Of a DNA stretch of 64,000 bases, positions 9,161 through 18,922 are shown in pieces. A program made the position numbers and the translations under genes. This DNA comes from Streptomyces sp. NBRC 110035. GTDB lineage: Bacteria; Actinomycetota; Actinomycetes; Streptomycetales; Streptomycetaceae. The DNA lies in the NCBI RefSeq assembly GCF_000829695.1, contig NZ_BBNN01000043.1, positions 17,322 to 81,321 on the forward strand. Reading direction: 5' to 3'. Numbering within the stretch: the stretch's first letter is position 1; the number at the start of each line of letters is the position of its first letter. A model generated the notes under the pieces. The model was not told where the DNA came from. It did not search any database and saw only the letters and a program-made list of their open reading frames with translations.

Positions 9161-10609
9161 ATGTCTGGCGGGTCGGTGTCGACGACGTATCTGGAGCTGT
9201 CACAGGATGACGGCGCCGCACACAAGTTCTACGAGGTGGCCGTCGACGGCCCGGTGGTGACCGTTCGCTACGGACGGATCGGTGCCTCGGGGCAGACCCA
9301 GATCACCACCTTCCCCTCGGCGGACAAGGCGCGGGCCGCCGCCGCGAAGAAGGTCGGGGAGAAGGTCCGCAAGGGGTACGCCCCCGCCGTTCCCGGGCAG
9401 CGCGCGCCGCGTGCGGTGACCCGGCGTCAGGTGGCGTCCGCCCCCTCCACCGCGCGCGCGGTGGCCCCCGTGCTGTGGCGGTTCGGCACCGGCTCCGCGG
9501 CGTTCGGCATCCATGTCGACGACGAGCACTGCTGGGTCGGCAACCAGGCGGGCGACGTCTACACCCTGGACCACGACGGCCGGGTACTGGCCCGCTTCAA
9601 CCTGCCGGACGGCGTGAAGTGCCTGGTGGCCGACGACTTCTGGATCTACGCGGGCTGTGACGACGGCAAGGTCTACGACCTGTCCTCCAAGCTGCCGTTC
9701 GCGGCGTACGACATCGCCGCGGACGTCGACATCTTCTGGCTGGACATCCACGAGGGCGTACTGGACGTCTCGGACCGCGACGGCAAGCTCACCGTCATCG
9801 ACCACGAGGACGAGCACCAGTGGTCCCGCCGCAGCCAGGGCGACCACGCCTGGATGGTGCGTGCCGACGACCGGGCCGTCTACCACGGTCATCACCAGGG
9901 CGTCACCGCCTACGCGCCCGACGGGGGCGGAGAGTTGTGGCACACGCCCACCCGCGGCGGCGTGCTGTTCGGCTGGCAGGAGGACGACACCGTGTACGCG
10001 GGCACGGCGCACCGCGTGGTGCAGCGGCTGTCGAAGGAGAGCGGGACCATCGAGGCCACCTACGCCTGCGACAGTGCCGTGTACTCGTGCGCCACCTCGC
10101 CCGGCGGCCGGTTCGTGTTCGCCGGTGACGCGGCGTCGTCCGTCTACTGCTTCGACCAGGACGGCACCAGGCTGTGGAAGCTCGGCACGGGCGGCGGCTC
10201 CGCCCTGTCGATGCAGTACCGCAACGAGCGGCTGTACCTGGTCACCACCGACGGTTCGCTGGTCTGTGTCGACGCGAGCGAGGCGGCCGTCTCCGCCGCC
10301 CAGCAGGGCACGGTGCCGGTCGCGCGGGACGTCAAGCTCGCCGAGGCACTGCCGACCTACGCGCCGGCCACGACGGCGAGCGCGGTGAGCGCGGTGGCCC
10401 AGGCCCCGACCGGGGCGATCGTCGTCCAGTGCGTTCAGGACTCCGGCCGCCTGCGCGTGCACGTGGTGTCCGAGGGGTACGACTCGTCGTGGAACGTGCA
10501 GTTCCCGCGTGCGATACGGGAGCCCGGGGCCCGCTATGTCGTGGACGCCCTGCACCCGGCGGCCGGTGGCTTCTACCGGGTCCGCGGGGACATCCGCCGA
10601 CTGCTCTGA
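9161..10609 (+). CDS. WGR-domain protein with PQQ/WD-like beta-propeller
   Basis: 482 aa, cytoplasmic. Start ATG 9161 follows GGGGAGGG at 9146-9153. The first 75 residues form a WGR domain (KFYEV...VRYGRIGASGQTQITTF...A..KVGEKVRKGY), a module found in PARP proteins, MolR-type regulators and many bacterial proteins, here with Tyr in place of the signature Trp. After a basic linker comes a repeat-rich region (about 105-470) of alternating strands such as WVGNQAGDVYTLDHDGRVL, VFAGDAASSVYCFDQDGTRL and LYLVTTDGSLVCVDA, typical of a seven-bladed PQQ-like propeller. No signal peptide, so a quinoprotein role is unlikely; a binding scaffold is more plausible. It is divergent from the FAAL relic and is followed by a strong hairpin. 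Confidence 0.85.
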   Translation: MSGGSVSTTYLELSQDDGAAHKFYEVAVDGPVVTVRYGRIGASGQTQITTFPSADKARAAAAKKVGEKVRKGYAPAVPGQRAPRAVTRRQVASAPSTARAVAPVLWRFGTGSAAFGIHVDDEHCWVGNQAGDVYTLDHDGRVLARFNLPDGVKCLVADDFWIYAGCDDGKVYDLSSKLPFAAYDIAADVDIFWLDIHEGVLDVSDRDGKLTVIDHEDEHQWSRRSQGDHAWMVRADDRAVYHGHHQGVTAYAPDGGGELWHTPTRGGVLFGWQEDDTVYAGTAHRVVQRLSKESGTIEATYACDSAVYSCATSPGGRFVFAGDAASSVYCFDQDGTRLWKLGTGGGSALSMQYRNERLYLVTTDGSLVCVDASEAAVSAAQQGTVPVARDVKLAEALPTYAPATTASAVSAVAQAPTGAIVVQCVQDSGRLRVHVVSEGYDSSWNVQFPRAIREPGARYVVDALHPAAGGFYRVRGDIRRLL

Positions 10610-10649
10610 CGCGCCGAGGTCCCTCACGGGCGAGGGCCTTGGCGAAGTT

Positions 10650-10678
10650 CCCGGAGGGCCGGACGCCGGCCCTCCGGG
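10650..10678 (+). terminator. hairpin terminator after the WGR gene
   Basis: Perfect 13-bp stem CCCGGAGGGCCGG (10650-10662) / CCGGCCCTCCGGG (10666-10678) with a 3-nt loop, 40 bp past the stop codon. Confidence 0.8.
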
Positions 10679-10815
10679 GCGTACGACAGGCTCCCACGGG
10701 GTTCGTGTGAGCCCTGTACACGCCCCCTCGCCCGTGCGGAGAATGCAGTGTCCATGATCATGCAGCGGAATGGCCGGTTCCGTCGGCCGAAGCCCAGGAA
10801 AGCAGGTCGACCGCC

Positions 10816-11538
10816 GTGCTCTTGCGTCTGCCCACATCCCTGACCGAAGCACAGAACTGCATGGCCGAGGGAGCGGTGCCCATCGGCGGAGCCACCCTCG
10901 TGTGGGCGCTCTGGCAGCGGGACGGCTTCCCCGAGCAGGCGATGTCCCTGCGCAGCCTGCCGGAGGCCAACGTGATCGGGCGCGAGGCACTGGGTGCCGC
11001 CGTTCTGCTGCACCGCATCGACGACCGGGTGCCGGAGGTCATGCGCGGCGCGGCCTCCACCGTGGGCACCGGGGCGGTGCGCCGGACGGCGACGGTCGGC
11101 GGCAACATCGTGGGCAGCACCCTGCGATGTCTGCTGCCGGCAGCGCTCGTCCTGGACACACGCGCCACCGTGCTGGACCGGGACGGCACCTTCGAGACCG
11201 ACCTGGCCGAGGTGGTGGCCAAGCGCCACCTGCTCCTCAGCCTGCGCTGGCGCGCCCCGACAACCAGCGGATACCACAAGGCGCCCGCCGAAGTGGGCGG
11301 ACCGCCGCCCCTCGTCGTCGCCACAGCCGTGCACGCGCAGGAGGACGGAGGACGCAGGGTCCGCGTCGCGGTCCGTGACGGCTACGAGGTGACCGGCGGG
11401 AGCGCGGACTGCGCGGCCGGTACGGACGAGACACTGCGGGTCCTGGACACCACGGCCCTCGGTTCGCTCCCCCCGGAGATCGGCGACGTGATGCGCAGAG
11501 AGGTGTCCGGGGTCCTCGGCCGGACCACCGACGGCTGA
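10816..11538 (+). CDS. FAD-binding subunit-like protein of molybdenum hydroxylases (CoxM/XdhB type)
   Basis: 240 aa from GTG 10816, with a weak AGGAAAG upstream. It resembles the FAD_binding_5 domain plus C-terminal CO-dehydrogenase flavoprotein domain: AVPIGGATLVWALWQRDG near the N-terminus, then VRRTATVGGNIVGSTLRC, the FAD-contacting motif of xanthine dehydrogenase medium subunits. This subunit normally passes electrons between an iron-sulfur and a molybdopterin subunit, but neither partner is encoded nearby, and the ATP-like length is short (usual about 270-290 aa). It may act alone, partner with distant subunits, or be a remnant. A 12-copy tandem repeat follows its stop codon. Confidence 0.72.
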   Translation: MLLRLPTSLTEAQNCMAEGAVPIGGATLVWALWQRDGFPEQAMSLRSLPEANVIGREALGAAVLLHRIDDRVPEVMRGAASTVGTGAVRRTATVGGNIVGSTLRCLLPAALVLDTRATVLDRDGTFETDLAEVVAKRHLLLSLRWRAPTTSGYHKAPAEVGGPPPLVVATAVHAQEDGGRRVRVAVRDGYEVTGGSADCAAGTDETLRVLDTTALGSLPPEIGDVMRREVSGVLGRTTDG

Positions 11539-11620
11539 CCGGTACGACTGCCGTTCGTGCGGACCGGCCGTCGTGACGGCCGGCCGGCGGAGGCGCCACC
11601 GCCTCCGGTACGGTTCAGCC

Positions 11621-11716
11621 GACCGCCCGACCGCCCGACCGCCCGACCGCCCGACCGCCCGACCGCCCGACCGCCCGACCGCCCGACCGCCCGACCGCCC
11701 GACCGCCCGACCGCCC
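11621..11716. repeat. 12 perfect tandem copies of an 8-bp unit (GACCGCCC)
   Basis: Ninety-six bases made of twelve identical GACCGCCC units, in the gap between the FAD-subunit gene and the GCS2-family gene (83 bp after the former's stop). An 8-bp unit cannot keep a coding frame except every third copy, so it is non-coding and likely to vary in copy number by slippage. The stretch 11539-11899 holds no other feature I can support. Confidence 0.95.
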
Positions 11717-11899
11717 GTGGAGTCCCGGGCCCCGGACCGGCGCAGCGACTGCGGCAGTGCAGGGTGACCTCGTCGGCCTCCGGAAGGAGGAGGGGCCGCG
11801 CCACGTCGTCCGTCCACGCCTCGACCGCGGCGGCGCCGGGCGGGGGCGGCGAGCGGGATGTGGGGGACAGGAGCGGCAACGCCCCGGCAGTCGTCCGCG

Positions 11900-13378
11900 T
11901 CAGTCGACGGGCCAGGTGTGCACCGGGGCGTTGAGGTGCATGTAGTCGATGTACTGCTGCGTCATCCGGCGCAGGGCCTCATGGCGGCCGCAGTGGGCGG
12001 TGGCGTCGATGTGGTGGAACATCTCCTTCTGCCACACCGCCCCGTTGCGTCCGGTGACGCAGCGCTGCTCGATGATGCCGAGCAGTGGCTCCCGCCAGGC
12101 CTCGTCCATCCCGGAGAGTTCCAGCCCGCGGTGCGCCAGGGGCAGCAGGCGTCGCAGCACCAGCTCGGGCACCGGCACCTCTCCCATTCCGGGCCAGTAC
12201 AGCCGGGCCTCGATGCCGTGCCGTGCCGCCGTGTGCAGGTTCTCCTCGGCGGCCGAGAAGGACATCCGGGACCACACCGGCCGTTCCTCCTCCACCAGGG
12301 CACGGGTGAGCCCGTAGTAGAAGGCGCCGTTGGCCAGGGTGTCGGCGACGGTGGGGCCGGCCGGCAGCACCCGGTTCTCCACCCGCACGTGCGGCTTGTC
12401 GTGCGCGATGGCGTAGACCGGGCGGTTCCAGCGGTAGATGGTGCCGTTGTGCAGGGTCAGTTCGCCCAGCTCGGGGACGTCGCCCCGGTCCAGCGTCTCG
12501 GCGGGGTTCTCTTCGTCGCACAGCGGGAGCAGCGCCGGGAAGTACCGCAGGTTCTCCTCGAAAAGATCGAAGACACTGTTGATCCACCGCTCTCCGAACC
12601 ACACCCGGGGCCGCACCCCCTGCACCTTGATCTCCTGCGGGCGGGTGTCGGTGGCCTGTTCGAACAGCGGGACGCGGGTCTCGTGCCACAGTTCCTTGCC
12701 GAACAGGAACGGAGAGTTGGCGGCCAGGGCGATCTGGACCCCGGCGATCGACTGTGCCGCGTTCCAGTAGTCGGCGAACTGCTCCGGGAACACCTGGAGG
12801 TGGAACTGGGTGCTGGTGCAGGCGGCCTCGGGAGTGATCGTGTCCGCGTAGGTGCGCAGCCGGTCGACGCCGTCGACCTCGATGTGCAGGTCCTCGCCCC
12901 GGGCCGCGAAGATCTGGTCGTTCAGCAGCCGGTAGCGCGGGTTCTCCGACAGCGCCGACTCACCCACGTCCTCCTGCCGCAGCGTCGGCAGGATCCCGGT
13001 CATGATCAGATGCGTGCCGACCGACTTGGCGCGGTCCTCGGCGTGGTTCAGCGCGGCACGGATCTCGGACTCCCACGAGTCGGGGCCGCCCGCCGTCAGC
13101 CGGCGCGGCGGAACATTGACCTCGAGGTTGAACCGGCCCAGTTCCGTGGACCAGGCGGGGTCCGCGATCGCTTCGAGCGCGTCGCTGTTGCGCATCGCGG
13201 GCTCCGCCCGGTCGTCGACCAGGTTCAGCTCGATCTCCAGCCCGACCTGGGGCCGCTCGGCCTCGAAGCGTGCCTCCCGCAGCATCTGCGCGAACGTGTC
13301 GAGGCACTCCTGCATCTTGATCCGGTACCGGCGGCGGTCCTCACGGGTGAACACCAGCGCCGGGACATCGCGTCCCAT
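11900..13378 (-). CDS. GCS2-family glutamate-cysteine ligase-like carboxylate-amine ligase
   Basis: 492 aa, start ATG 13378 preceded by GGGAGGGAATCCG; upstream frame extension is discarded. The fold is that of the glutamate-cysteine ligase family 2 (COG2170/YbdK group), ATP-dependent carboxylate-amine ligases: GLEIELNLVDDRAEPAMRN carries the acidic metal-binding strand, followed by LEVNVPPR, TSTQFHLQV, NSPFLFGKELWHETR and a C-terminal helical part. Actinomycetes make mycothiol rather than glutathione, so gamma-glutamylcysteine synthesis is only one possibility; other amine acceptors are plausible. Length is longer than E. coli YbdK (372 aa) because of a basic N-terminal segment and C-terminal extension. 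Apparently monocistronic. Confidence 0.8.
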   Translation of the reverse strand: MGRDVPALVFTREDRRRYRIKMQECLDTFAQMLREARFEAERPQVGLEIELNLVDDRAEPAMRNSDALEAIADPAWSTELGRFNLEVNVPPRRLTAGGPDSWESEIRAALNHAEDRAKSVGTHLIMTGILPTLRQEDVGESALSENPRYRLLNDQIFAARGEDLHIEVDGVDRLRTYADTITPEAACTSTQFHLQVFPEQFADYWNAAQSIAGVQIALAANSPFLFGKELWHETRVPLFEQATDTRPQEIKVQGVRPRVWFGERWINSVFDLFEENLRYFPALLPLCDEENPAETLDRGDVPELGELTLHNGTIYRWNRPVYAIAHDKPHVRVENRVLPAGPTVADTLANGAFYYGLTRALVEEERPVWSRMSFSAAEENLHTAARHGIEARLYWPGMGEVPVPELVLRRLLPLAHRGLELSGMDEAWREPLLGIIEQRCVTGRNGAVWQKEMFHHIDATAHCGRHEALRRMTQQYIDYMHLNAPVHTWPVD

Positions 13379-14130
13379 CGGATTCCCTCCCGGCCTCCCG
13401 TCCGCGGACACCTCTCCACCCCAGCCTCGCACCACCGGCCGGCTCCGACCACGCGGGACGTGATCCGCCACCACACCCGGTACCCCGTACCCGTGCGGGG
13501 TACCGGCGGTCGGCACCGTGCCCGGGACCGCCCGCGGACGCGCCGACGACGACGCGTCCGCCCACCGGTGTCCCCGCCGTCACCGGCAGGTCGGTACGGT
13601 GCCCGGCCGGCGGGCAGACGCGGTTCTCCCCGGTGCGGACGGCCGGGGTGGGCGGCGGGGGCGAGGCGGGACCGCGGGAGTGCGCGGTGCCGTCCTGAAG
13701 ACAGACGTCCGCGGTGACGGCCGGGGCGGTGCGGGCGCGACGATCACGGCCGACGCCCTCGGCGGTGACCCGGGGGCCGAGGAAGCGGTACGGCGGGTGG
13801 GCGAGCATCCGGGCGCCCCTGTCCGGCAGCGGCCACGGTCTGCCGCGGCACCTCCGTCCCCGTACCGGCGAGGGGCCGGCGAGTCGCGAGCCGGCCCGGT
13901 CGAGTTCGACGACCCGGGCCGCTTCGGTGTCCCGGAGGAGGAGGCCGGCCGTACGGGCCCGAGGAGGATGCCCCCACCCCCGACACCGGTCCCGAGGGCG
14001 CGAGGCGGGAGAGGCACCCACGGAACCGAACGCCCCCGCCCCGCACCGGACGAGTGGCCCGGCTCACATGGCGTACCCGGCCTGTCACCGACACGATGGT
14101 CTTCGTCACCGGCAGGCTGAAGGGATCAAC
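13379..14130. other. intergenic region, no recognisable gene
   Basis: 750 bp between the divergent GCS2-family gene and pyc. Several long overlapping open frames exist, but none shows a domain, start signal or consistent coding bias. It should contain both promoters; I could not identify them. Confidence 0.5.
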
Positions 14131-17100
14131 ATGTTCCGCAAGGTGCTGGTAGCCAACCGCGGCGAGATCGCGATTCGGGCGTTCCGCGCAGGCTACGAGC
14201 TGGGCGCCCGAACGGTCGCGGTCTTCCCGCACGAGGACCGCAACTCGCTCCACCGGCTCAAGGCGGACGAGGCGTACCAGATCGGCCAGGCCGGGCACCC
14301 CGTGCGCGCCTATCTCTCGGTCGAGGAGATCGTCGGCGCGGCACGCCGGGCGGGCGCCGACGCCGTCTACCCGGGCTACGGATTCCTGTCGGAGAATCCC
14401 GAGCTGGCCCTGGCGTGCGAAGAGGCGGGCATCACCTTCGTCGGACCGGGTGCCCGCATCCTGGAGCTGACCGGGAACAAGGCGCGCGCCGTCGCCGCGG
14501 CCCGCGCGGCGGACGTGCCGGTGCTGGGCTCCTCGGAACCCTCCACCGACGTGGAAGCGCTGGTCCGCGCCGCCGACGACATCGGCTTCCCCGTGTTCGT
14601 CAAGGCGGTCGCCGGCGGCGGCGGGCGCGGGATGCGGCGGGTCGGGGACCCCGCCCAGCTGCGGGAATCCATCGAGGCGGCCTCGCGGGAGGCCGCGTCC
14701 GCGTTCGGCGACCCCACGGTCTTCCTGGAGCGGGCCGTCGTCGATCCCCGCCACATCGAGGTGCAGATCCTCGCCGACGGCCAGGGCAACGTCATTCACC
14801 TGTTCGAGCGCGACTGTTCGGTGCAGCGCCGCCACCAGAAGGTGATCGAACTCGCGCCCGCGCCGAACCTCGACCCCGGGCTGCGGGACCGCATCTGCGC
14901 CGACGCCGTGCGCTTCGCCCGCCAGATCGGATACCGCAATGCCGGAACCGTGGAATTCCTCGTCGACCGCGACGGGAACCACGTCTTCATCGAGATGAAC
15001 CCCCGCATCCAGGTCGAGCACACGGTGACCGAGGAGGTCACCGACGTCGACCTCGTCCAGGCCCAGCTGCGCATCGCCGCCGGTGAGACACTCGCCGACC
15101 TCGGACTCGCCCAGGAGAACATCACCCTGCGCGGCGCCGCGCTGCAGTGCCGCATCACCACCGAGGACCCGGCCAACGGCTTCCGCCCCGACACCGGCCG
15201 GATCAGCGCCTACCGCTCGCCCGGCGGCTCCGGCATCCGGCTGGACGGCGGCACCACCCACGCCGGTACGGAGATCAGCGCACACTTCGACTCCATGCTG
15301 GTCAAACTGACCTGCCGAGGAAGGGACTTCGCCACCGCCGTGGGCCGGGCCCGGCGCGCCGTGGCCGAGTTCCGCATCCGCGGCGTCTCCACCAACATCC
15401 CCTTCCTCCAGGCCGTGCTCGACGACCCGCAGTTCCGGGCCGGACAGGTCACCACGTCGTTCATCGAGCAGCGCCCGCACCTGCTCACCGCGCGCCACTC
15501 CGCCGACCGCGGCACGAAGCTGCTGACCTACCTCGCCGACGTCACGGTGAACAAGCCGCACGGCGAGCGCCCCGCACTGACCGACCCGACGACCAAGCTG
15601 CCCCGGCCCACCGCGGCCGAGCCGGCGCCCGGGTCCCGGCAACTGCTCGCGGAACTCGGCCCCGAGGGGTTCGCGAGCCGACTGCGCGCCTCACCCACCA
15701 TCGGCGTCACCGACACCACCTTCCGCGACGCCCACCAGTCGCTGCTCGCCACCCGGGTCCGCACCAAGGACCTGCTCGCCGTCGCCCCCGTGGTGGCGCG
15801 CACCCTGCCCGAGCTCCTCTCCCTGGAGTGCTGGGGCGGCGCCACCTACGACGTCGCCCTGCGCTTCCTCGCCGAGGACCCGTGGGAACGCCTGGCCGCC
15901 CTGCGGGAAGCCGTTCCCAACATCTGCCTGCAGATGCTGCTGCGGGGCCGCAACACCGTGGGCTACACGCCGTACCCGACCGAGGTGACCGACGCCTTCG
16001 TCGAGGAGGCGGCGGCCACCGGCATCGACGTCTTCCGCATCTTCGACGCGCTGAACGACGTCGCCCAGATGCGGCCCGCCATCGACGCCGTACGGGAGAC
16101 CGGGACGGCCGTCGCGGAGGTCGCCCTGTGCTACACCTCCGACCTGTCCGACCCGTCCGAGCGGCTCTACACCCTGGACTACTACCTGCGTCTGGCCGAG
16201 CAGATCGTGGACGCCGGTGCGCACGTCCTGGCCGTCAAGGACATGGCCGGCCTGCTGAGGGCGCCCGCGGCGGCCACTCTGGTGTCCGCCCTGCGCCGGG
16301 AGTTCGACCTGCCGGTCCACCTGCACACCCATGACACCTCCGGCGGGCAGCTCGCCACCTACCTCGCCGCGATCCAGGCCGGTGCGGACGCGGTCGACGG
16401 AGCGGTGGCGTCCATGGCGGGCACCACCTCGCAGCCCAGCCTGTCGGCGATCGTCGCGGCGACCGACCACTCCGAGCGCCCCACCGGCCTCGACCTCCAG
16501 GCCGTCGGAGACCTGGAGCCGTACTGGGAGAGCGTCCGCAAGGTCTACGCACCCTTCGAAGCGGGCCTCGCCTCTCCCACCGGCCGCGTCTACCACCACG
16601 AGATCCCCGGCGGGCAGCTCTCCAACCTGCGTACCCAGGCCGTCGCCCTCGGCCTCGGCGACCGTTTCGAGGACATCGAGGCGATGTACGCCGCCGCGGA
16701 CCGGATCCTCGGCCGACTCGTCAAGGTCACCCCGTCCTCGAAGGTGGTCGGCGACCTGGCCCTGCACCTGGTGGGCGCCGGGGTGTCCCCCGAGGACTTC
16801 GAGCAGGACCCCGACCGGTTCGACATCCCCGACTCCGTCATCGGTTTCCTGCGCGGGGAACTCGGCACCCCGCCCGGCGGCTGGCCCGAACCGTTCCGGA
16901 CCAAGGCACTGCGCGGCCGGGCCGACGCCAAGCCCGTGCAGCAACTGACCGCCGACGACCGCGCCGGGCTGGCGAAGGACCGCCGCGCCACGCTCAACCG
17001 GCTGCTGTTCGCCGGTCCGGCCCGCGAGTTCGAGGCGCACCGGCAGACCTTCGGCGACACCAGCGTCCTGGACAGCAAGGCCTTCTTCTACGGGCTGCGC

Positions 17101-17505
17101 CCCGACAAGGAGTACACCGTCGACCTCGACCCCGGGGTGCGGCTGCTCATCGAACTCCAGGCCGTGGGCGACGCCGACGAGCGCGGCATGCGCACCGTGA
17201 TGTCCACCCTGAACGGCCAGATGAGGCCGATCCAGGTCCGCGACCGGGCCGCCGCCTCCGACGTCCCGGTCACCGAGAAAGCCGACCGGAACGACCCCGG
17301 CCATGTCGCGGCGCCGTTCGCCGGAGTGGTGACCCTCGCGGTCGCCGAGGGCGACGAGGTGGCGGCAGGGGCCACGGTGGCCACCATCGAGGCGATGAAG
17401 ATGGAGGCCTCGATCACCGCCCCGAAGACCGGCACGGTGACCCGGCTGGCCATCAACCGCATCCAGCAGGTGGAGGGCGGCGACCTCCTCGTGGAACTCT
17501 CCTGA
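14131..17505 (+). CDS. pyc: pyruvate carboxylase
   Basis: Biotin-dependent anaplerotic enzyme converting pyruvate, bicarbonate and ATP to oxaloacetate; 1,124 aa, full length for single-chain actinobacterial PYC. Start ATG 14131 after AAGGGA. Biotin carboxylase occupies about residues 1-455: VLVANRGEIAIRAFRA, ATP-grasp KAVAGGGGRGMRRV, and catalytic EMNPRIQVEHTVTEEVT. The carboxyltransferase HMGL-like barrel starts near 530 (TDTTFRDAHQSLLATR; ECWGGATYDVALRF; VLAVKDMAG with the carbamylated Lys). The tetramerisation region precedes the biotinyl domain, whose EAMKMEAS places biotin on Lys1090. All catalytic signatures are intact. It stands alone, flanked by a large gap and a convergent damaged gene. 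Confidence 0.97.
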   Translation: MFRKVLVANRGEIAIRAFRAGYELGARTVAVFPHEDRNSLHRLKADEAYQIGQAGHPVRAYLSVEEIVGAARRAGADAVYPGYGFLSENPELALACEEAGITFVGPGARILELTGNKARAVAAARAADVPVLGSSEPSTDVEALVRAADDIGFPVFVKAVAGGGGRGMRRVGDPAQLRESIEAASREAASAFGDPTVFLERAVVDPRHIEVQILADGQGNVIHLFERDCSVQRRHQKVIELAPAPNLDPGLRDRICADAVRFARQIGYRNAGTVEFLVDRDGNHVFIEMNPRIQVEHTVTEEVTDVDLVQAQLRIAAGETLADLGLAQENITLRGAALQCRITTEDPANGFRPDTGRISAYRSPGGSGIRLDGGTTHAGTEISAHFDSMLVKLTCRGRDFATAVGRARRAVAEFRIRGVSTNIPFLQAVLDDPQFRAGQVTTSFIEQRPHLLTARHSADRGTKLLTYLADVTVNKPHGERPALTDPTTKLPRPTAAEPAPGSRQLLAELGPEGFASRLRASPTIGVTDTTFRDAHQSLLATRVRTKDLLAVAPVVARTLPELLSLECWGGATYDVALRFLAEDPWERLAALREAVPNICLQMLLRGRNTVGYTPYPTEVTDAFVEEAAATGIDVFRIFDALNDVAQMRPAIDAVRETGTAVAEVALCYTSDLSDPSERLYTLDYYLRLAEQIVDAGAHVLAVKDMAGLLRAPAAATLVSALRREFDLPVHLHTHDTSGGQLATYLAAIQAGADAVDGAVASMAGTTSQPSLSAIVAATDHSERPTGLDLQAVGDLEPYWESVRKVYAPFEAGLASPTGRVYHHEIPGGQLSNLRTQAVALGLGDRFEDIEAMYAAADRILGRLVKVTPSSKVVGDLALHLVGAGVSPEDFEQDPDRFDIPDSVIGFLRGELGTPPGGWPEPFRTKALRGRADAKPVQQLTADDRAGLAKDRRATLNRLLFAGPAREFEAHRQTFGDTSVLDSKAFFYGLRPDKEYTVDLDPGVRLLIELQAVGDADERGMRTVMSTLNGQMRPIQVRDRAAASDVPVTEKADRNDPGHVAAPFAGVVTLAVAEGDEVAAGATVATIEAMKMEASITAPKTGTVTRLAINRIQQVEGGDLLVELS

Positions 17506-17565
17506 GCCGACCACCGCCCGACGCCCGCCGACCCGCCCCTGCCGCCCGGCGTGACGGCGGCGTCC

Positions 17566-18481
17566 TCACTCAGGCGGTGTCGGTGTGTCGTGGGTCCGGT
17601 CCATGGCCTGCACGTCGAGCTCCAGCTGGACGGTGGGACCCACCACGGCGATGCCGCGGGCGAGCATCGAACGCCAGTTGAGGGTGAAGTCCTCGCGGCG
17701 CAGTTCGGCCTTCGCGAGAGCGGCGCAGCGCAGTTCCTGCTCGTAGCCGCCGTTCACGGTGCCGAGGTACTCGGTGCCGAGACCCACGGAGCGGCTGGTG
17801 CCGTGCATGGTGAGGGTGCCGTGCACGGCCCACCGGGAGCCGCCGCGATAGGCGAACCGGGTACTGGTGAAATCGATGTACGGGTAGTTCTCCACGTCGA
17901 GGAAGTCCGCGGACCGCAGATGGTTGTCGCGCGTCTGGTTGCCCGTGGTGATGCTGGACGCGTCGATGCGCACCTGCACCTGGGAGTCGGCCATGTTCTG
18001 CGCGACCCGGATGCCGCCCTCGAACCGCGTGAAGCGGCCGTGCACATGGGCCATGCCCACATGCTTGGCGATGAACCGGATCGCGGTGTGCGGCGGGTCC
18101 GAACAGCCAGGTGCCGGACGGCGGGAGCTCCAGCTGACGCGCGGGCTCGAGCACGACGCGCTGCGGAGGAAGCACCACGCCTGCGGCTGTCTCGATGGTC
18201 TCACGGACCGGTGACAGGCTCTCCGAAGCCGTCCTCACGCTGTAGGTGCCCGGGGGCAGGGCCGCCATGAAGTAGCCGTACGGGTCGGTGGTGCCGCGGG
18301 CCGCTCCCCGGTGGCTGCTCAGCCCGGTCACCGTGACCTCGGCTCCTCCCAGCGGCTGCGCCAGCGTGTCGACGACCTCGCAGCCGAACACCCCCGCGCC
18401 CGGCGGCAGGGGCAGGGGGAGGGACGGCACGGCGCCGTGGGAGCGCCGGCGTCGCAGCATTCCGAGGACCATGGAGTTCAC
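17566..18481 (-). pseudogene. carboxypeptidase-regulatory-like + YceI fusion protein, one-base frameshift
   Basis: The first half (GTG 18481 or ATG 18472, with AAGAAAGG upstream) encodes a basic N-terminus and a carboxypeptidase-regulatory/CNA_B-like beta-sandwich (VFGCEVVDTLAQPLGGAEVTV, YGYFMAALPPGTYSV). The second half encodes a YceI lipid-binding lipocalin-like domain (HTAIRFIAKHVGMAHVHGRF, VENYPYIDFTSTRF, TLTMHGTSRSV), which binds polyisoprenoids in its family. The halves lie in different frames. At the join, GTWLF is followed by an out-of-frame DPPHTAIRF; deleting one base of the CC at 18099-18100 restores a continuous protein of about 304 aa. The fused architecture is known in Streptomyces. 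Either a real frameshift or a sequencing insertion. Confidence 0.8.
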
Positions 18482-18922
18482 CTTTCTTCACAAGCGTCGC
18501 TGTCACGCGACCCTGCACGGCAGATGCGTTCGCGGCTGCCAAGAGGCCCGGGAAACGGGACGCCGGTAGGAGGGGAGGCCGGTGATGATCCCAAAGCCGA
18601 CGACGGGGTGAATCCGCTGCTCCGGATGCTGGTGCGACCGTCGGACCGTGTCGCGCACGTCACCCGAGGGGCCCGGACATGTGCGGTGATGATCCGGTTT
18701 GAGGGGGTAATGCTTTGCTGTGACGCTCCGGCAAACCGTGTGGGGCGTACCGCACAGTTCATGAGCCGCTCGCGGTATCGGCGCAGATCCTGCACGACGT
18801 GCACACACGTCACCGGCGCGCAGCCGGACCGCCGAGTTCTCGCGCGCCACACCGTCCAAGAAGGAGGGACGGCGGTGTTGCCGGGGAGAGGGGGGAGAAG
18901 AGGTGAGGGATCGCCAGGTGCG
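18482..18922. other. intergenic region upstream of YceI-type gene
   Basis: About 440 bp, locally less GC-rich around 18690-18740. No coding pattern is convincing. It should hold the minus-strand promoter of the YceI-type gene; I see no site I can support. Confidence 0.4.

Noticed and set aside
11621..11716. CRISPR array
   Set aside because: Units are contiguous 8-bp copies with no spacers; a simple tandem repeat.
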